From Protea cynaroides (taxonomy: Eukaryota > Streptophyta > Magnoliopsida > Proteales > Proteaceae): a DNA stretch of 64,000 bases. The notes beneath the pieces were generated by a model. The model made no database searches, had not been told where the DNA came from, and was given only the letters and a program-made list of their open reading frames with translations. The position numbers and the translations under genes were made by a program. Position 1 is the first letter of the stretch; each line of letters begins with the position of its first letter. This document shows, in pieces, positions 11,607-21,128 of the stretch. The stretch lies in NCBI GenBank assembly GCA_028583415.1, contig CM053266.1:78751237-78815236 (forward strand), in the 5' to 3' direction.

Positions 11607-12614
11607 CTATGGGGCAGGCACTGGTGCTTCCCCAGCCATATCGTCATCATCGTCGTCACCCATCTCTGCCGCATAGGCCGCATTGGTCGCGGCTGCTGCT
11701 GCTGCTGCCGCTGCTACTCTCCCAAGTGGACGAGGGAGAGCCTCCAACTCGTCGTCACTAACCGGCAGATCGACCATCTGCATCCTCTGAATAGCAATCC
11801 AGTCGATGTCGGATGTCATGGTGTCCTCAACGAATACCTCACCTCTCATGCTCATGCCCAGACGGCGAAGAAGGAAAGTGACGAGACGGCCATATGGAAG
11901 GTTGCTGGCCCGATCGGCCACGGCCGCGCGATGCATAGTCCGGATGATGAGATAGGGAAGTGAGATCCGCTCCCCTGTGCAGACGCAATAAGTGACGTAT
12001 TGGGTGAGCTGGGACAACTCACTGTAGTGGCCGCTCTGTGGCACTATGTTGTGCTGAATAATGCGACTATATACCCGAGGTATAGGTCTCAGGCTAGCCG
12101 CCTTCATAGGGGCTCCAGGGTTTAAGATCTGATGCGCTATCTCTCGGTGCAAATCGTTAGTCAAATAACCTTTCGCCTTGGGGGCGCAGTATACCAAATC
12201 TCCATCGTTGGGAATCCCAAGAAGATCAGCCAACTGATGGGTGTTAAATGAAATATGTACACCCCGGACGTAGCTGGTGATGCGTAGATCCCTACACTGG
12301 TTCGGATCTTCGACATCCCCTTGAAGCTCCAAGTTGGCATAAAAATGCTGGACCAAGTTAGGGCGTGTGGTCTCTGTGTAGGAAATAATCGGCAACCAAC
12401 CTAGAGCGCCAAAAGCCGCCTCCACATTGAACCGGTGCAGTTGTTCCAGGTTGACCCGGCGCCCTAATTCAATACTTTTATTATCGAACCATGGAAACCG
12501 AGCTTGTGCTTCCAAGGAACGAAACCATAGCTCATCTAGCTGTGGAACTGGTGGTGAGGGAGCCCGAGAACTAGAGCCATGAGGGCGTTTCCCGAGAGCG
12601 CGTCTTGGAGCCAT
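11607..12614 (-). CDS. Antisense ORF of element A (335 aa, truncated)
   Basis: Reads opposite to gag-pol, between the 5' LTR and gag. It starts MAPRRALGKRPHG, has a long globular part (residues about 25-270) with WLPIISYTETTRPNLV, SYVRGVHISFNTHQLADLLG and ISLPYLIIRTMHRAAV, then an alanine run (about 300-310) and an acidic DDDDDDM stretch. The globular part resembles what databases call 'putative plant transposon protein'; I recall this as a Pfam family of unknown function (assignment not searched). The frame stops early at a TAG where element B has CAG (Gln). Downstream in frame, the Pro-rich and helical tail (GMFMELRDAQREMSRD) continues open to a later stop near 11380. The ATG lies next to a deletion that removed about 1 kb of upstream sequence kept in B. 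Confidence 0.7.
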   Translation of the reverse strand: MAPRRALGKRPHGSSSRAPSPPVPQLDELWFRSLEAQARFPWFDNKSIELGRRVNLEQLHRFNVEAAFGALGWLPIISYTETTRPNLVQHFYANLELQGDVEDPNQCRDLRITSYVRGVHISFNTHQLADLLGIPNDGDLVYCAPKAKGYLTNDLHREIAHQILNPGAPMKAASLRPIPRVYSRIIQHNIVPQSGHYSELSQLTQYVTYCVCTGERISLPYLIIRTMHRAAVADRASNLPYGRLVTFLLRRLGMSMRGEVFVEDTMTSDIDWIAIQRMQMVDLPVSDDELEALPRPLGRVAAAAAAAAATNAAYAAEMGDDDDDDMAGEAPVPAP

Positions 12615-13851
12615 TTAAACTGTAAAACAAAAGAAGAACAAGTTGATCAAGACCAGGTTAGAGAACCAAGTCCTGAAGTGGAGGAGGAACAGGTTCCAGA
12701 AGTACCGAAAAATTTACCTGGCCCACCTCACAGGAATTCTGAGACCATTGTTACAAACTTGGTCTACCAGATGCAAGCTCAGCAGAAGGAATTCCTGAGC
12801 GAAGTACTGAAGATGCTCAGACCATCGGGTTCTGTTTCTGCTGGAAATACGCGCGAGTCTGGAGGAAATAATACTACCCAACCGATGCAGAGTAGCCCAA
12901 GGCTGATGGGCCAAGCACAGAATGTACCACCACCGCATCAGTTTCCGTCGCCTTCTGCGTACCCGGGAGCCTACCCGTATCCACCACCATGGTACGGAAT
13001 GAACACTCAGGGACAACATGATCTGAGCAGGTCAGTGGATAGATTCCTGAAGTTGAATCCTTCATCGTTCACGGGCAGGACAGAGAAACCATTGTGGCCA
13101 GCACAGTGGGTTGCAGAGATGGAAAAGAACTTTCGATTGATGACTTGTACGGAAAAGGAAAAGGTTCTGTTTGCCACTCATATGCTGAAAGAAGACGTAA
13201 ACGCTTGGTGGAATTCTACACGGGCATATCTGGAGAATAAGTATACACTGGTGGATTGGGAAGTGTTTAAAACTGCCTTCTTCGATAAATACTTTCCGAA
13301 AAGTTTCAGAGACCAAATGGAGAAGGAGTTCCTCAACCTACAACAATCTCAGTCGACCGTGGATGCTTATCAACAGAGGTACAAAGAGCTATTCTTCTTT
13401 GCACCAGCAAGTATGCAAGAATAAGAGACCAAGACACGTAGGTTCACTATAGGACTACGTGGAAGCATCAGACAGCATATCTTGGGTTTGGACAAGAAGA
13501 TCTACAACGAGGCTGTGCAGGTTGCGAGGGTGATAGAGTCCAGTCAGAGGGACAGCTTCTTTTCTCAGAACAGGGGAGTGAAGAGACCTACTAGTGAGAG
13601 TTCGGGTGGCGGTAACAATAGAACCTTCCGCCCATACAGGGCTCAGACCGCTACAGTACCCGCGAGGACCAACGCAGCACCACCTGTGCTACAGAATACC
13701 GGGTACAATCCGAATATCAAATGTTTTAATTTCCAGCAAGTGGGTCATATTGCAAGGACCTGCACTCTACCTAAGAAGCAACCTCCCCAGCAGGAAAAAG
13801 TTTATGCGGTCACCACTGAAGAGGCAGCTGCATCACAGGATGGGGTCACTG
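12579..13851 (+). pseudogene. Element A gag (broken)
   Basis: Encodes the Ty3 gag. The retrotransposon gag domain lies at about 13050-13420 (motifs PLWPAQWVAEMEKNFRLM, HMLKEDVNAWWNS, FFDKYFPKSFRDQMEKEFL), preceded by a Pro/Ser/Gln-rich linker. A TAA at 13422-13424 interrupts it after SMQE; the same frame resumes (LDKKIYNEAVQVARVIESSQ). The zinc knuckle near 13722-13764 reads CFNFQQVGHIARTC, so the second Cys of the CCHC set is Phe; in B it is intact. The ATG at 12579 lies inside the antisense ORF and is probably not the original start: the start region present in B at 19949 is deleted here. Confidence 0.85.
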
Positions 13852-13935
13852 GTATGACTCTATCCCTTATTATTTGGCTTACTATTTTCATTGAGTGTAT
13901 GCGCATATAGAACTAAGGGATAACAAAAATTCCAG
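13852..13935 (+). other. Candidate intron between gag and protease (element A)
   Basis: Begins GTATGA after '...GTCACTG' and ends 'AAAATTCCAG' before 'GAATTGTAAATG'. It is 84 nt long and T-rich in the middle. Read through, the gag frame hits TAG at 13908-13910. Removed, the codons join as VTG-IVNVAGIPARVLFDSG, which leads straight into the protease active site. Element B has the equivalent interval at 21050-21128. Confidence 0.6.
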
Positions 13936-15016
13936 GAATTGTAAATGTAGCTGGTATACCCGCCAGAGTATTATTTGACTCTGGGGCCACCCACTCCTTT
14001 GTTTCTATTTCTTTTGGGAAGCGAATGGAGTTACCAATCAAGCATTTGAACCCAAGCTTGATAGTTCGCTCTCCATTAGTAGTCGAAGTGGCTTTGACCG
14101 AATATTATGGACCATGTACTGTATGTATTGAGGGCCGAGACTTAGAAGCAAGCCTAGTACTACTCGAGATGGCAGACTTTGACGTCATCCTGGGAATGGA
14201 TTGGCTAGGCCGTCATTCAGCCGTCCTATTATGTGGTGAAAGGAAGCTTGTGCTTACTGACAAAGAGGGAAGGGAGTATAGGTTCGTTGGGATCAAGCGG
14301 AAGGTGATCCTCTCCGCCCTAAAAGCTAAAAGATGCTTAGAGAAAGGGGGAGTGGGTTATCTAGTATCTGTAGTCGACACCACTGCGGAGGTGTAAAAGA
14401 TGGAAGATCTAGAGGTGATACAAGAGTTTCCAGATGTATTTCCAGAAGATCTCCCAGGTTTACCACCAGACAGGGCTACAGAATTTGTGATAGACCTTAT
14501 GCCAGGTTCGGCGCCGGTGTCTAAAGCACCATACAGAATGGCCCCGACCGAGTTAAAGGAGTTGAAGACCCAGTTACAAGAATTATTGGATAAGGGCTTC
14601 ATACGACCAAGTATATCACCTTGGGGAGCACCGGTATTATTTGTCAAGAAGAAAGATGGAAGTGTACGGCTATGTATTGACTACCGTGAGCTGAACAAGT
14701 TGACGATCAATAATCGGTGCCCTTTGCCTAGGATCGATGATTTGTTTGACCAGTTACAGGGTGCAAAGGTTTTCTCAAAGATCGATCTCCGATCAGGGTA
14801 TCACCAATTGAAGATCAAGGCCGGAGATATTTCAAAGACTGCTTTCAGAACGAGGTACGGGCATTATGAGTTTCTAGTTATGTCTTTCGGGTTGACCAAT
14901 GCTCCAGCGTCGTTCATGGAACTGATGAACCGACTGTTCCATGATATGTTGGACACTTCGGGCATCGTATTCATCGATGACATATTGATCTACTCTAAGG
15001 ACATGGAGACTCATAC
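13936..15016 (+). pseudogene. Element A protease and first part of reverse transcriptase
   Basis: The aspartic protease starts with VLFDSGATHSFVS (active-site DSG at about 13978) and ends near the flap-like VILGMDWLG (about 14185). A TAA at 14394-14396 separates it from RT, where B reads through. RT (14400-15016) shows KLNKLTIN..PLPRIDDLFDQLQGAKVFSKIDLRSGYHQL and the catalytic FIDDILIYSKD near 14970. The frame breaks at the insertion of element B after METHT and continues at 27011. The protease processes Gag-Pol; RT makes the cDNA. The TAA and the interruption make it non-functional. Confidence 0.88.
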
Positions 15017-17353
15017 TGTAAGACTCGCACTCTGTAAACCCGGTCTAAACCTTGGTTTGTGTCGTAACAGGTCTTCCGATCATCACCGGGCCAGACGGAA
15101 CGAGCGGATGACAAACAGGTATGAAATCGGACCAAAGACGACCAATAGTCAGCAATTTAAGTTGACCGGTCGATGGTACCGGTCTTGGTACCGGTCGACC
15201 GGTATGGCATGCGCAGCTATGTGCGGGAATCTGGAAATTGGTCTCAGCGGGTCCCGCTTTCCTGATTTCGAATCCTAGAAGTTTCCTAATCCTAGTAGGG
15301 TTACTAAACCCTACTTTTAGCCTATAAATACACCCTTAAGCCTTCCCAAATCCTTTCCATTGTCTCTCACTAACCCTAGAGAAGAGAAAGAGCTTGGAAA
15401 GGAGAAGGAGCTAGGAAGAAGAAAGAGGTGCCGCCATTACCGTTGGACGACGCTCTCATTACGCCAGTCAACGGTAAGTGTTTGAATCCATCTTCTTACC
15501 CTATGTTAGTTGTGTGGGTGGATCAATACCATGCAAAGTAGGTATTGATCTAAAACCCTAAATTGGCCGATAAACCCTAAGTTGCCGTCAAACCTTAGAT
15601 TTGTGTTTCGAGATGATATTCATCGAAATAAGACTTGAATGAGTTGGGGATAACTCTAACTCAAATCCTAGACTTAGAATGGATAGGAGAAACCCTGAAA
15701 ATCCATGGAGGATGATCGTCGGTAGTCGAAAAACCCATGTATGGTCTTCCGGAGACATACCGGTCGACTATACCGGTTGCACATAGTGCGACCGGTATGT
15801 TGCGACCGCTATCTCTCGGGAGGTTGTCTGTGGGGACCGGCTGACCATACCGGTCGCCAGTCTTTCTCACAGAGCTGTGACCGGTACATGCCACCGGTCA
15901 GCTCTGTGAGGGTATTTTGTAACCATGTTGGTTTCCGACCAACATGAAACCCTAAGCAGTATATTCTAATGAAACCCAAATAATATTGTAGGAATTTGTG
16001 ACATATCGTTTGGACCTTGCGACGTGGAGCAAGTTATCGAACGAGCGTCAGGTAAGGGAATCTGACCTAAACCTAATAATTAATGGACAGTAAATTGTTG
16101 TTAATCACTTGATTATATGAGATGTGTTGTTTGTGCATATTCACATGCCATCCTTTACTTTCGGTTATTATTACTGTTCATGCATTTATAGGATGTGATT
16201 GTTAGGCATGTGATTGTTTTCGTTAGTGTGTGGAGTGGGGCATGGGCCTGGGATCGCTCTTCACATTAGCACCTTTTGTAGTATTCTGTCTTAACATGCT
16301 CGGTACGGGTGGGGCATCAAGGGAAGGTCGTGGTACGGTGGTCTCCGATATTGATGTTGTCCCGGCCATTGTTATGTGGTACTGTGGATTCCGAGTCGAC
16401 GCTGGCTTGTCCACGATGCTTTAGCTCTATCTCTATGCCGTAGGGAGTTATGTTGGGATAGGGTCTACCTGCGTATTGTTTCTATCCTAGTGGGTTAGTT
16501 GCGGATAGGGCATCAGGGGAGGTGTGGGAATGCCTTAGCACTATCTCTATGCCGTAGACAGCTGTGCTGGGATAGAACATACATTGATGACATATAGGAT
16601 TGGTTAGTTGCGAGCCCAGTTTGCGAGCCCTGGCCAGTAGGGGCTTAGGTACTGGTATGGGTAGAGTATCAGGGGAGGTACGTGGGTATCTTAGCTCTAT
16701 CTCTATTCCATGGTGGGTGCATGTGGGCCAATGGGGGTGTGATCCATGAGGTGCCACACACTCGTGTATAGAGGTGCGGGGGCCACCAAACCTTTCTATA
16801 GCACATTGCAAACTTAAAACCAGACCGCAGTATAAAATTGATTGTTACTCATGCATAATCTTGTGAAACTGTCTGATTGTCTTACTGAGCTGTGTTGGTA
16901 GCTCACCCCTTGTATATATACATGTTTTTAGATGTTGATGCAGGTTACACTGTGGACGACTATGTGAACGCTCCGGTGTACGGTGGTGTGGCTGCTCTGG
17001 ATGTACAAGCAGGGGAGGAGGAGCATGATGCTCCATGCGAGTGCCCTTTCTGTGTGTACTTGTGATGGATTTTTATTTAGTTGTTCCCGTTATTTTTGTT
17101 TGGTATTAAGAGATGTAAAAGATATTATAGTTTATGTTTGGATTTGAATAATTAAATATTTTATTTAAATTATCAATAGATACTCAGTTCATTCTATTTA
17201 AAGTCTTCCGCTGTAATATTTATATTCTGATTGTTGGTTATGTGTACTGGTTTGTATGAATGGACACGGCCTATTCGAGATCCTGGTGTGAACCGTTGGT
17301 TCAATGACGGTTCACTCACACCATTCTGGTTGGATCAGAATTGGGGTGTGACA
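15017..17353 (+). repeat. Element B 5' LTR
   Basis: A 2337-bp LTR starting TGTAAGACTC (one change from the usual GACCC) and ending GGGGTGTGACA. TATA box at 15323-15330; exon-2-like block at 15992-16051 (open); exon-3-like block at 16944-17065 encoding a tail ending CECPFCVYL. It pairs with 24672-27010 by shared variants such as 'GTGGATTCCGAG' and 'GGAATTTGTGACATATCG'. Confidence 0.93.
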
Positions 17354-17356
17354 ACT

Positions 17357-17368
17357 TGGTATCAGAGC
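17357..17368 (+). other. Primer binding site, initiator tRNA-Met (element B)
   Basis: TGGTATCAGAGC, 3 nt after the LTR end, identical to the site in element A. Confidence 0.92.
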
Positions 17369-17715
17369 TCTCGGGCTCTGTTCCAACAAACCGTGTTGCA
17401 CTTAACTTAGTCGATGAACTGAGTTAGGAAAAAAAATTAAAAATATGAATACAAACGCACCTTAAGCATTGTTTGATACCTGAGACGGACTAAGAAAGAG
17501 AATAATATACTATGTTAAATATGAAACTTAACATGTGCACATACACTAGTTAGGAAAAACCTTGAAACTTTCAATAACTAAGAAAATGAGTATCTGATAA
17601 ATTGTACTACAGGGTATGGTCCACAAACCGGACAGTTACCCTGTTATATGTAAAACAGTCATGAGTAAGTGAAAGAAAAATCATGGGGTAGGGGGCCTAG
17701 GAGGTATGGGGTCCG

Positions 17716-18924
17716 CTATATCATAGTCTCGCTCGTAAGCGACCCTGAGCCAGTGCACCTGATCCTGTGTGACTCGGGGCTACGAGTCAACTGTGCTAAG
17801 TCACGGCTCATCTCCCGCTGAGCGTCCCTGAGCTCCATAAACATACCCATCACTGAGTCGGGAGGAGGCTGAGATGGTCCAGCTGTGGGGACAGATGGTG
17901 GTGGTGCAGGTGCAGGCTGTGGGACAGGCACTAGTGCTTCCCCAGCCATATCGTCATCATCGTCCTCACCCATCTCTGCCGCATAGGCCGCATTGGCCGC
18001 GGCTGCTACTGCTGCTGCCGCTGCTACTCTCCCAAGTGGACGAGGGCGAGCCTCCAACTCGTCGTCACTAATCGGCAGATCGACCATCTGCACCCTCTGA
18101 ATAGCATCCCAGTCGATGTCGGATGTCATGGTGTCCTCAACGGATACCTCACCTCTCATGCTCACGCCCAGACGGCGAAGAAGGAAAGTGATGAGACGGC
18201 CATATGGAAGGTTGCTGGCCCGATCGGCCACGGCCGCGCGATGCATAGTCCGGATGATGAGATAGGGAAGTGAGATCTGCTCCCCTGTGCAGACGCAATA
18301 AGTGACGTACTGGGTGAGCTGGGATAACTCACTGTAGTGGCCGCTCTGTGGTACTGTGTTGTGCTGAATAATGCGACTATATACCCGAGGTATAGGTCTC
18401 AGGCTAGCCACCTTCATAGGGGCTCCAGGGTTTAAGATCTGATGCGCTATCTCTTGGCGCAAATCGTCAGTCAAATAACCTTTCGCCTTGGGGGCGCAGT
18501 ATACCAAATCTCCATCGTTGGGAATCCCAAGAAGATCAGCCAACTGATGGGTGTTAAATGAAATATGTACACCCCGGACGTAGCTGGTGATGCGTAGATC
18601 CCTACACTGGTTCATATCTTCGACATCCCCTTCAAGTTCCAAGTTCGCATAGAAATGCTTGACCAAGTTAGGGCGTGTGGTCTCTGTGTATGAAATAACC
18701 GGCAACCAACCTAGAGCGCCAAAAGCCACCTCCTCATTGAACCGGTGCAGTTGTTCCAGGTTGACCCGGCGCCCTGATTCAATACTTTTATTATCGAACC
18801 ATGGAAACCGAGCTTGTGCTTCCAAGGAACGAAACCCTTGCTCATCTAGTTGTGGAACTGGTGGTGAGGGAGCCCGAGAACTAGAGCCATGAGGGCGTTT
18901 CCCGAGAGCGCGTCTAGGAGCCAT
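17716..18924 (-). CDS. Antisense ORF of element B (402 aa)
   Basis: The longest copy of the antisense ORF, between the 5' LTR and gag and opposite to them. Residues about 25-270 form the conserved part (WLPVISYTETTRPNLVKHFY, GVHISFNTHQLADLLGIPND, QYVTYCVCTGEQISLPYLII). An Ala-rich stretch (about 300-315), an acidic EDDDDDM, a Pro-rich linker and a helical GMFMELRDAQREMSRDLAQL segment follow. Compared with A, the last 20 or so residues diverge after QLTRS because of a small indel, so the natural C-terminus is probably A's (ending in a Pro-rich PPRPPTP). Function is unknown; it resembles 'putative plant transposon protein' families. Conservation of frame over about 330 codons in two copies argues that it is a real product. 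Confidence 0.75.
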   Translation of the reverse strand: MAPRRALGKRPHGSSSRAPSPPVPQLDEQGFRSLEAQARFPWFDNKSIESGRRVNLEQLHRFNEEVAFGALGWLPVISYTETTRPNLVKHFYANLELEGDVEDMNQCRDLRITSYVRGVHISFNTHQLADLLGIPNDGDLVYCAPKAKGYLTDDLRQEIAHQILNPGAPMKVASLRPIPRVYSRIIQHNTVPQSGHYSELSQLTQYVTYCVCTGEQISLPYLIIRTMHRAAVADRASNLPYGRLITFLLRRLGVSMRGEVSVEDTMTSDIDWDAIQRVQMVDLPISDDELEARPRPLGRVAAAAAVAAAANAAYAAEMGEDDDDDMAGEALVPVPQPAPAPPPSVPTAGPSQPPPDSVMGMFMELRDAQREMSRDLAQLTRSPESHRIRCTGSGSLTSETMI

Positions 18925-19948
18925 TTAAACTGCAAAACAAAAGAAAAACAGGAGAAAAGTTAGAAATTGTCAAAAATTGTCAAAATTTCGGCAGCATAAC
19001 GACAGTAATTTGGGAAAAAGCCTCGAACTCTCCCAAAAACATGGGGAGGAGGACTTACGTAACCCCCACCCTCTTCGACAAACCAATCTCAAGCAATTCA
19101 AAGGAAAAATTTCAAGATTTTTAAGAAAAATTAGAAATTTCGAATTTTTTTTGAAAACCTAGGTCATAATATGAAAAAAATTTGATTTTTATGTAAACCA
19201 TTCGGAGGAACCCCAAATTTGTTGAGGGATTTTGCTCTTGGGGGTCCCTAAACCCTTTCCAAGCCAAAGGAAAAGAGTTCCTACGGTTGAAACATCTCGA
19301 ACAAAGAAAAACCTAAATTTCTACATATAGACGATATGGGAAAATGATAAAGAGATGATGGGGAGGGAGGGATCATACCTAGAGACGATGTACTAGCTCT
19401 TGAGTGGAAGAAATGGCCTTCAAAAAAAGCACCGGTCGGACTGTAGCAACTCAGTCTCCAAAGAAGAATCGCCACCGGAAAAGAAAGGAGGAGAAAAAGT
19501 GAGAAAATCTCACTTTTTCTCGATTTTATAACCAGTATAGGCATACCGGTCGACGGTTTTGCCTATACCATTCGACCGGTATCACCCAGATATATGCGAC
19601 CGCTATGTCTCGGTCAGAATTTTTATTCTGACCGGTCGACTATACCAGTCGCAACACTGTATACAGAGTTTCGACCGGTATGTTGCAACCGCTATGTCTC
19701 GGTCAGAATTTTAATTCTGACCGGTCGACTATACCGGCCGCAGCATATCCCACAGGGGTGCGACCGGTATGTTGCGACCGGTACGCACCAAAGAGCCAGG
19801 AAAATTGAATTTAAAATTTTTAAAAATTGTGTAAATTGAAATGTTACTTCTCGACTATTTTCCCTTGCATTATTCAAGACTAACACTACTATTATTGATG
19901 TTCTCACGTGTTATGTATTCTTCTCAGATCTAAATAAAATAGTCTGAG
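18925..19948 (-). promoter_or_regulatory. Upstream region of the antisense ORF (element B)
   Basis: About 1 kb between the antisense ORF start and the gag start, with no credible gene of its own. On the minus strand it has TATAAAAT at 19523-19530, about 600 nt before the ORF. Just upstream of that lies an ACCGGT-rich cluster. This order (ACCGGT cluster, TATA, long leader) mirrors the LTR promoter. Most of the stretch is missing from element A. Whether transcription starts here is inference. Confidence 0.45.
19545..19790. repeat. ACCGGT-rich direct repeats upstream of the antisense ORF
   Basis: Two imperfect direct copies of about 100 bp begin near 19596 and 19686, each containing 'CCGCTATGTCTCGGTCAGAATTT' and 'ATTCTGACCGGTCGACTATACC'. 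Inside each, 'GGTCAGAATTNNNATTCTGACC' is an inverted repeat. The motifs 'GCGACCGGTATGTTGCGACC' and 'GACCGCTATCTCTCGG' also occur inside the family-1 LTRs (for example 30236-30265), so the cluster is LTR-like although it lies in the internal region. Confidence 0.8.
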
Positions 19949-21049
19949 ATGGCAGGCGGGAACGGTCGAAGGGGTCGAAAGCGTCATCAGGCCAGGATGC
20001 GCCTGAAGATGCTCAGACCATCGGGTTCTGTTCCCGCTGGAAATACGCCCGAGTCTGGAGGAAATAATACTACACAACCGATGCAGAGTAGCCCAAGGCC
20101 GATGGACCAAGCACAGAATGTACCACCACCGCATCAGTTTCCGTCGCCTTCGGCGTACCCGGGAGCCTATCCGTATCCACCACTATGGTACGGAATGAAC
20201 ACTCAGGGACAGCACGATCTGAGCAGGTCAGTGGATAGATTCCTGAAGTTGAAACCTTCATCGTTCACGGGCAGGACAGGGAAACCATTGTGGCCAGCAC
20301 AGTGGGTTGCAGAGATGGAAAAGAACTTCCGATTGATGACATGTACTGAGGAGGAAAAAGTATTATTTGCCACTCATATGCTGAAAGAAGACGCAAATGC
20401 TTGGTGGAATTCTACACGGGCATATCTGGAGACTAAGTATGCGCTGGTTGATTGGGAAGTGTTTAAAGCTGCTTTCTTCGACAAGTATTTTCCAAAGAGT
20501 TTCAAAGATCAAATGGAGAAAGAGTTTCTCAATCTGCAGCAGTCTCAGTCGACCGTAGATGCTTATCAGCAGAGGTACGAAGAGCTATTCTTCTTCGCAC
20601 CGACCGCGTATGCAAGAGGAGGGAGACCAAGACACGTAGGTTCACTATGGGACTACGTGGAAGCATCAGAGAGCATATCTTGGGTTTGGACAAGAAGATC
20701 TAGAACGAGGCTGTGCAGGTTGCGAGGGTGATAGAGTCCAGTCAGAGGGACAGCTTCTTCGCTCAGAACAGGGGAGTGAAGAGACCTGCCAGTGAGAGTT
20801 CGGGTGGCGGTAACAACAGACCCTTCTGCCCATACAGGGCACAGACCGCTCACGAGACCTGCGAGAAACAACCCGGCACCACCTTGCCACGGTTCGCTGG
20901 ACACAATCCAAATATCAAATGTTATAACTGTCAGCAGCTGGGACATGTCGCAAGGAACTGCACTCTACCTAAGAAGCAACCTCCCCAGCAAGGAAAAGTG
21001 TATGCGGTCACCACTGAAGAGGCAGCCGCATCACCTGATGTGGTAACTG
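19949..21049 (+). pseudogene. Element B gag (frameshifted)
   Basis: Starts MAGGNGRRGRKRHQ at 19949. Compared with A, a stretch between ARMRL and KMLRPSG is missing, so the N-terminal part is shortened. The gag domain (about 20255-20590) has PLWPAQWVAEMEKNFRLM, HMLKEDANAWWNS and YFPKSFKDQMEKEFL. A frameshift near 20600 (FFFAPTAYARG) moves the rest to another frame. Further down, a TAC-to-TAG change near 20700 removes a Tyr seen in A. The zinc knuckle CYNCQQLGHVARNC (about 20920-20962) is a complete CCHC, unlike A's. Gag builds the particle and binds element RNA. Confidence 0.85.
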
Positions 21050-21128
21050 GTACGTCTTTATCCCTTACTGTTTGGCTTATTCTTTCATTTTGCATGAGCA
21101 TGTAGAACTAAGGGGCAATAAATTCCAG
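21050..21128 (+). other. Candidate intron between gag and protease (element B)
   Basis: 79 nt from GTACGT (after 'GTAACTG') to 'AAATTCCAG' (before 'GAATTGTAAAC'). Removing it gives DVVTG-IVNVAGIPARVLF in frame. Retained, the gag frame ends at TAG 21103-21105. The middle is T-rich (TTCTTTCATTTTGCATG), as expected of a plant intron. The position matches that in A while the sequence inside has diverged. Confidence 0.6.

Noticed and set aside
19545..19790. CRISPR-like spaced repeats (ACCGGT units)
   Set aside because: Irregular spacing, very short repeat core, plant context; better read as promoter-type motif clusters.
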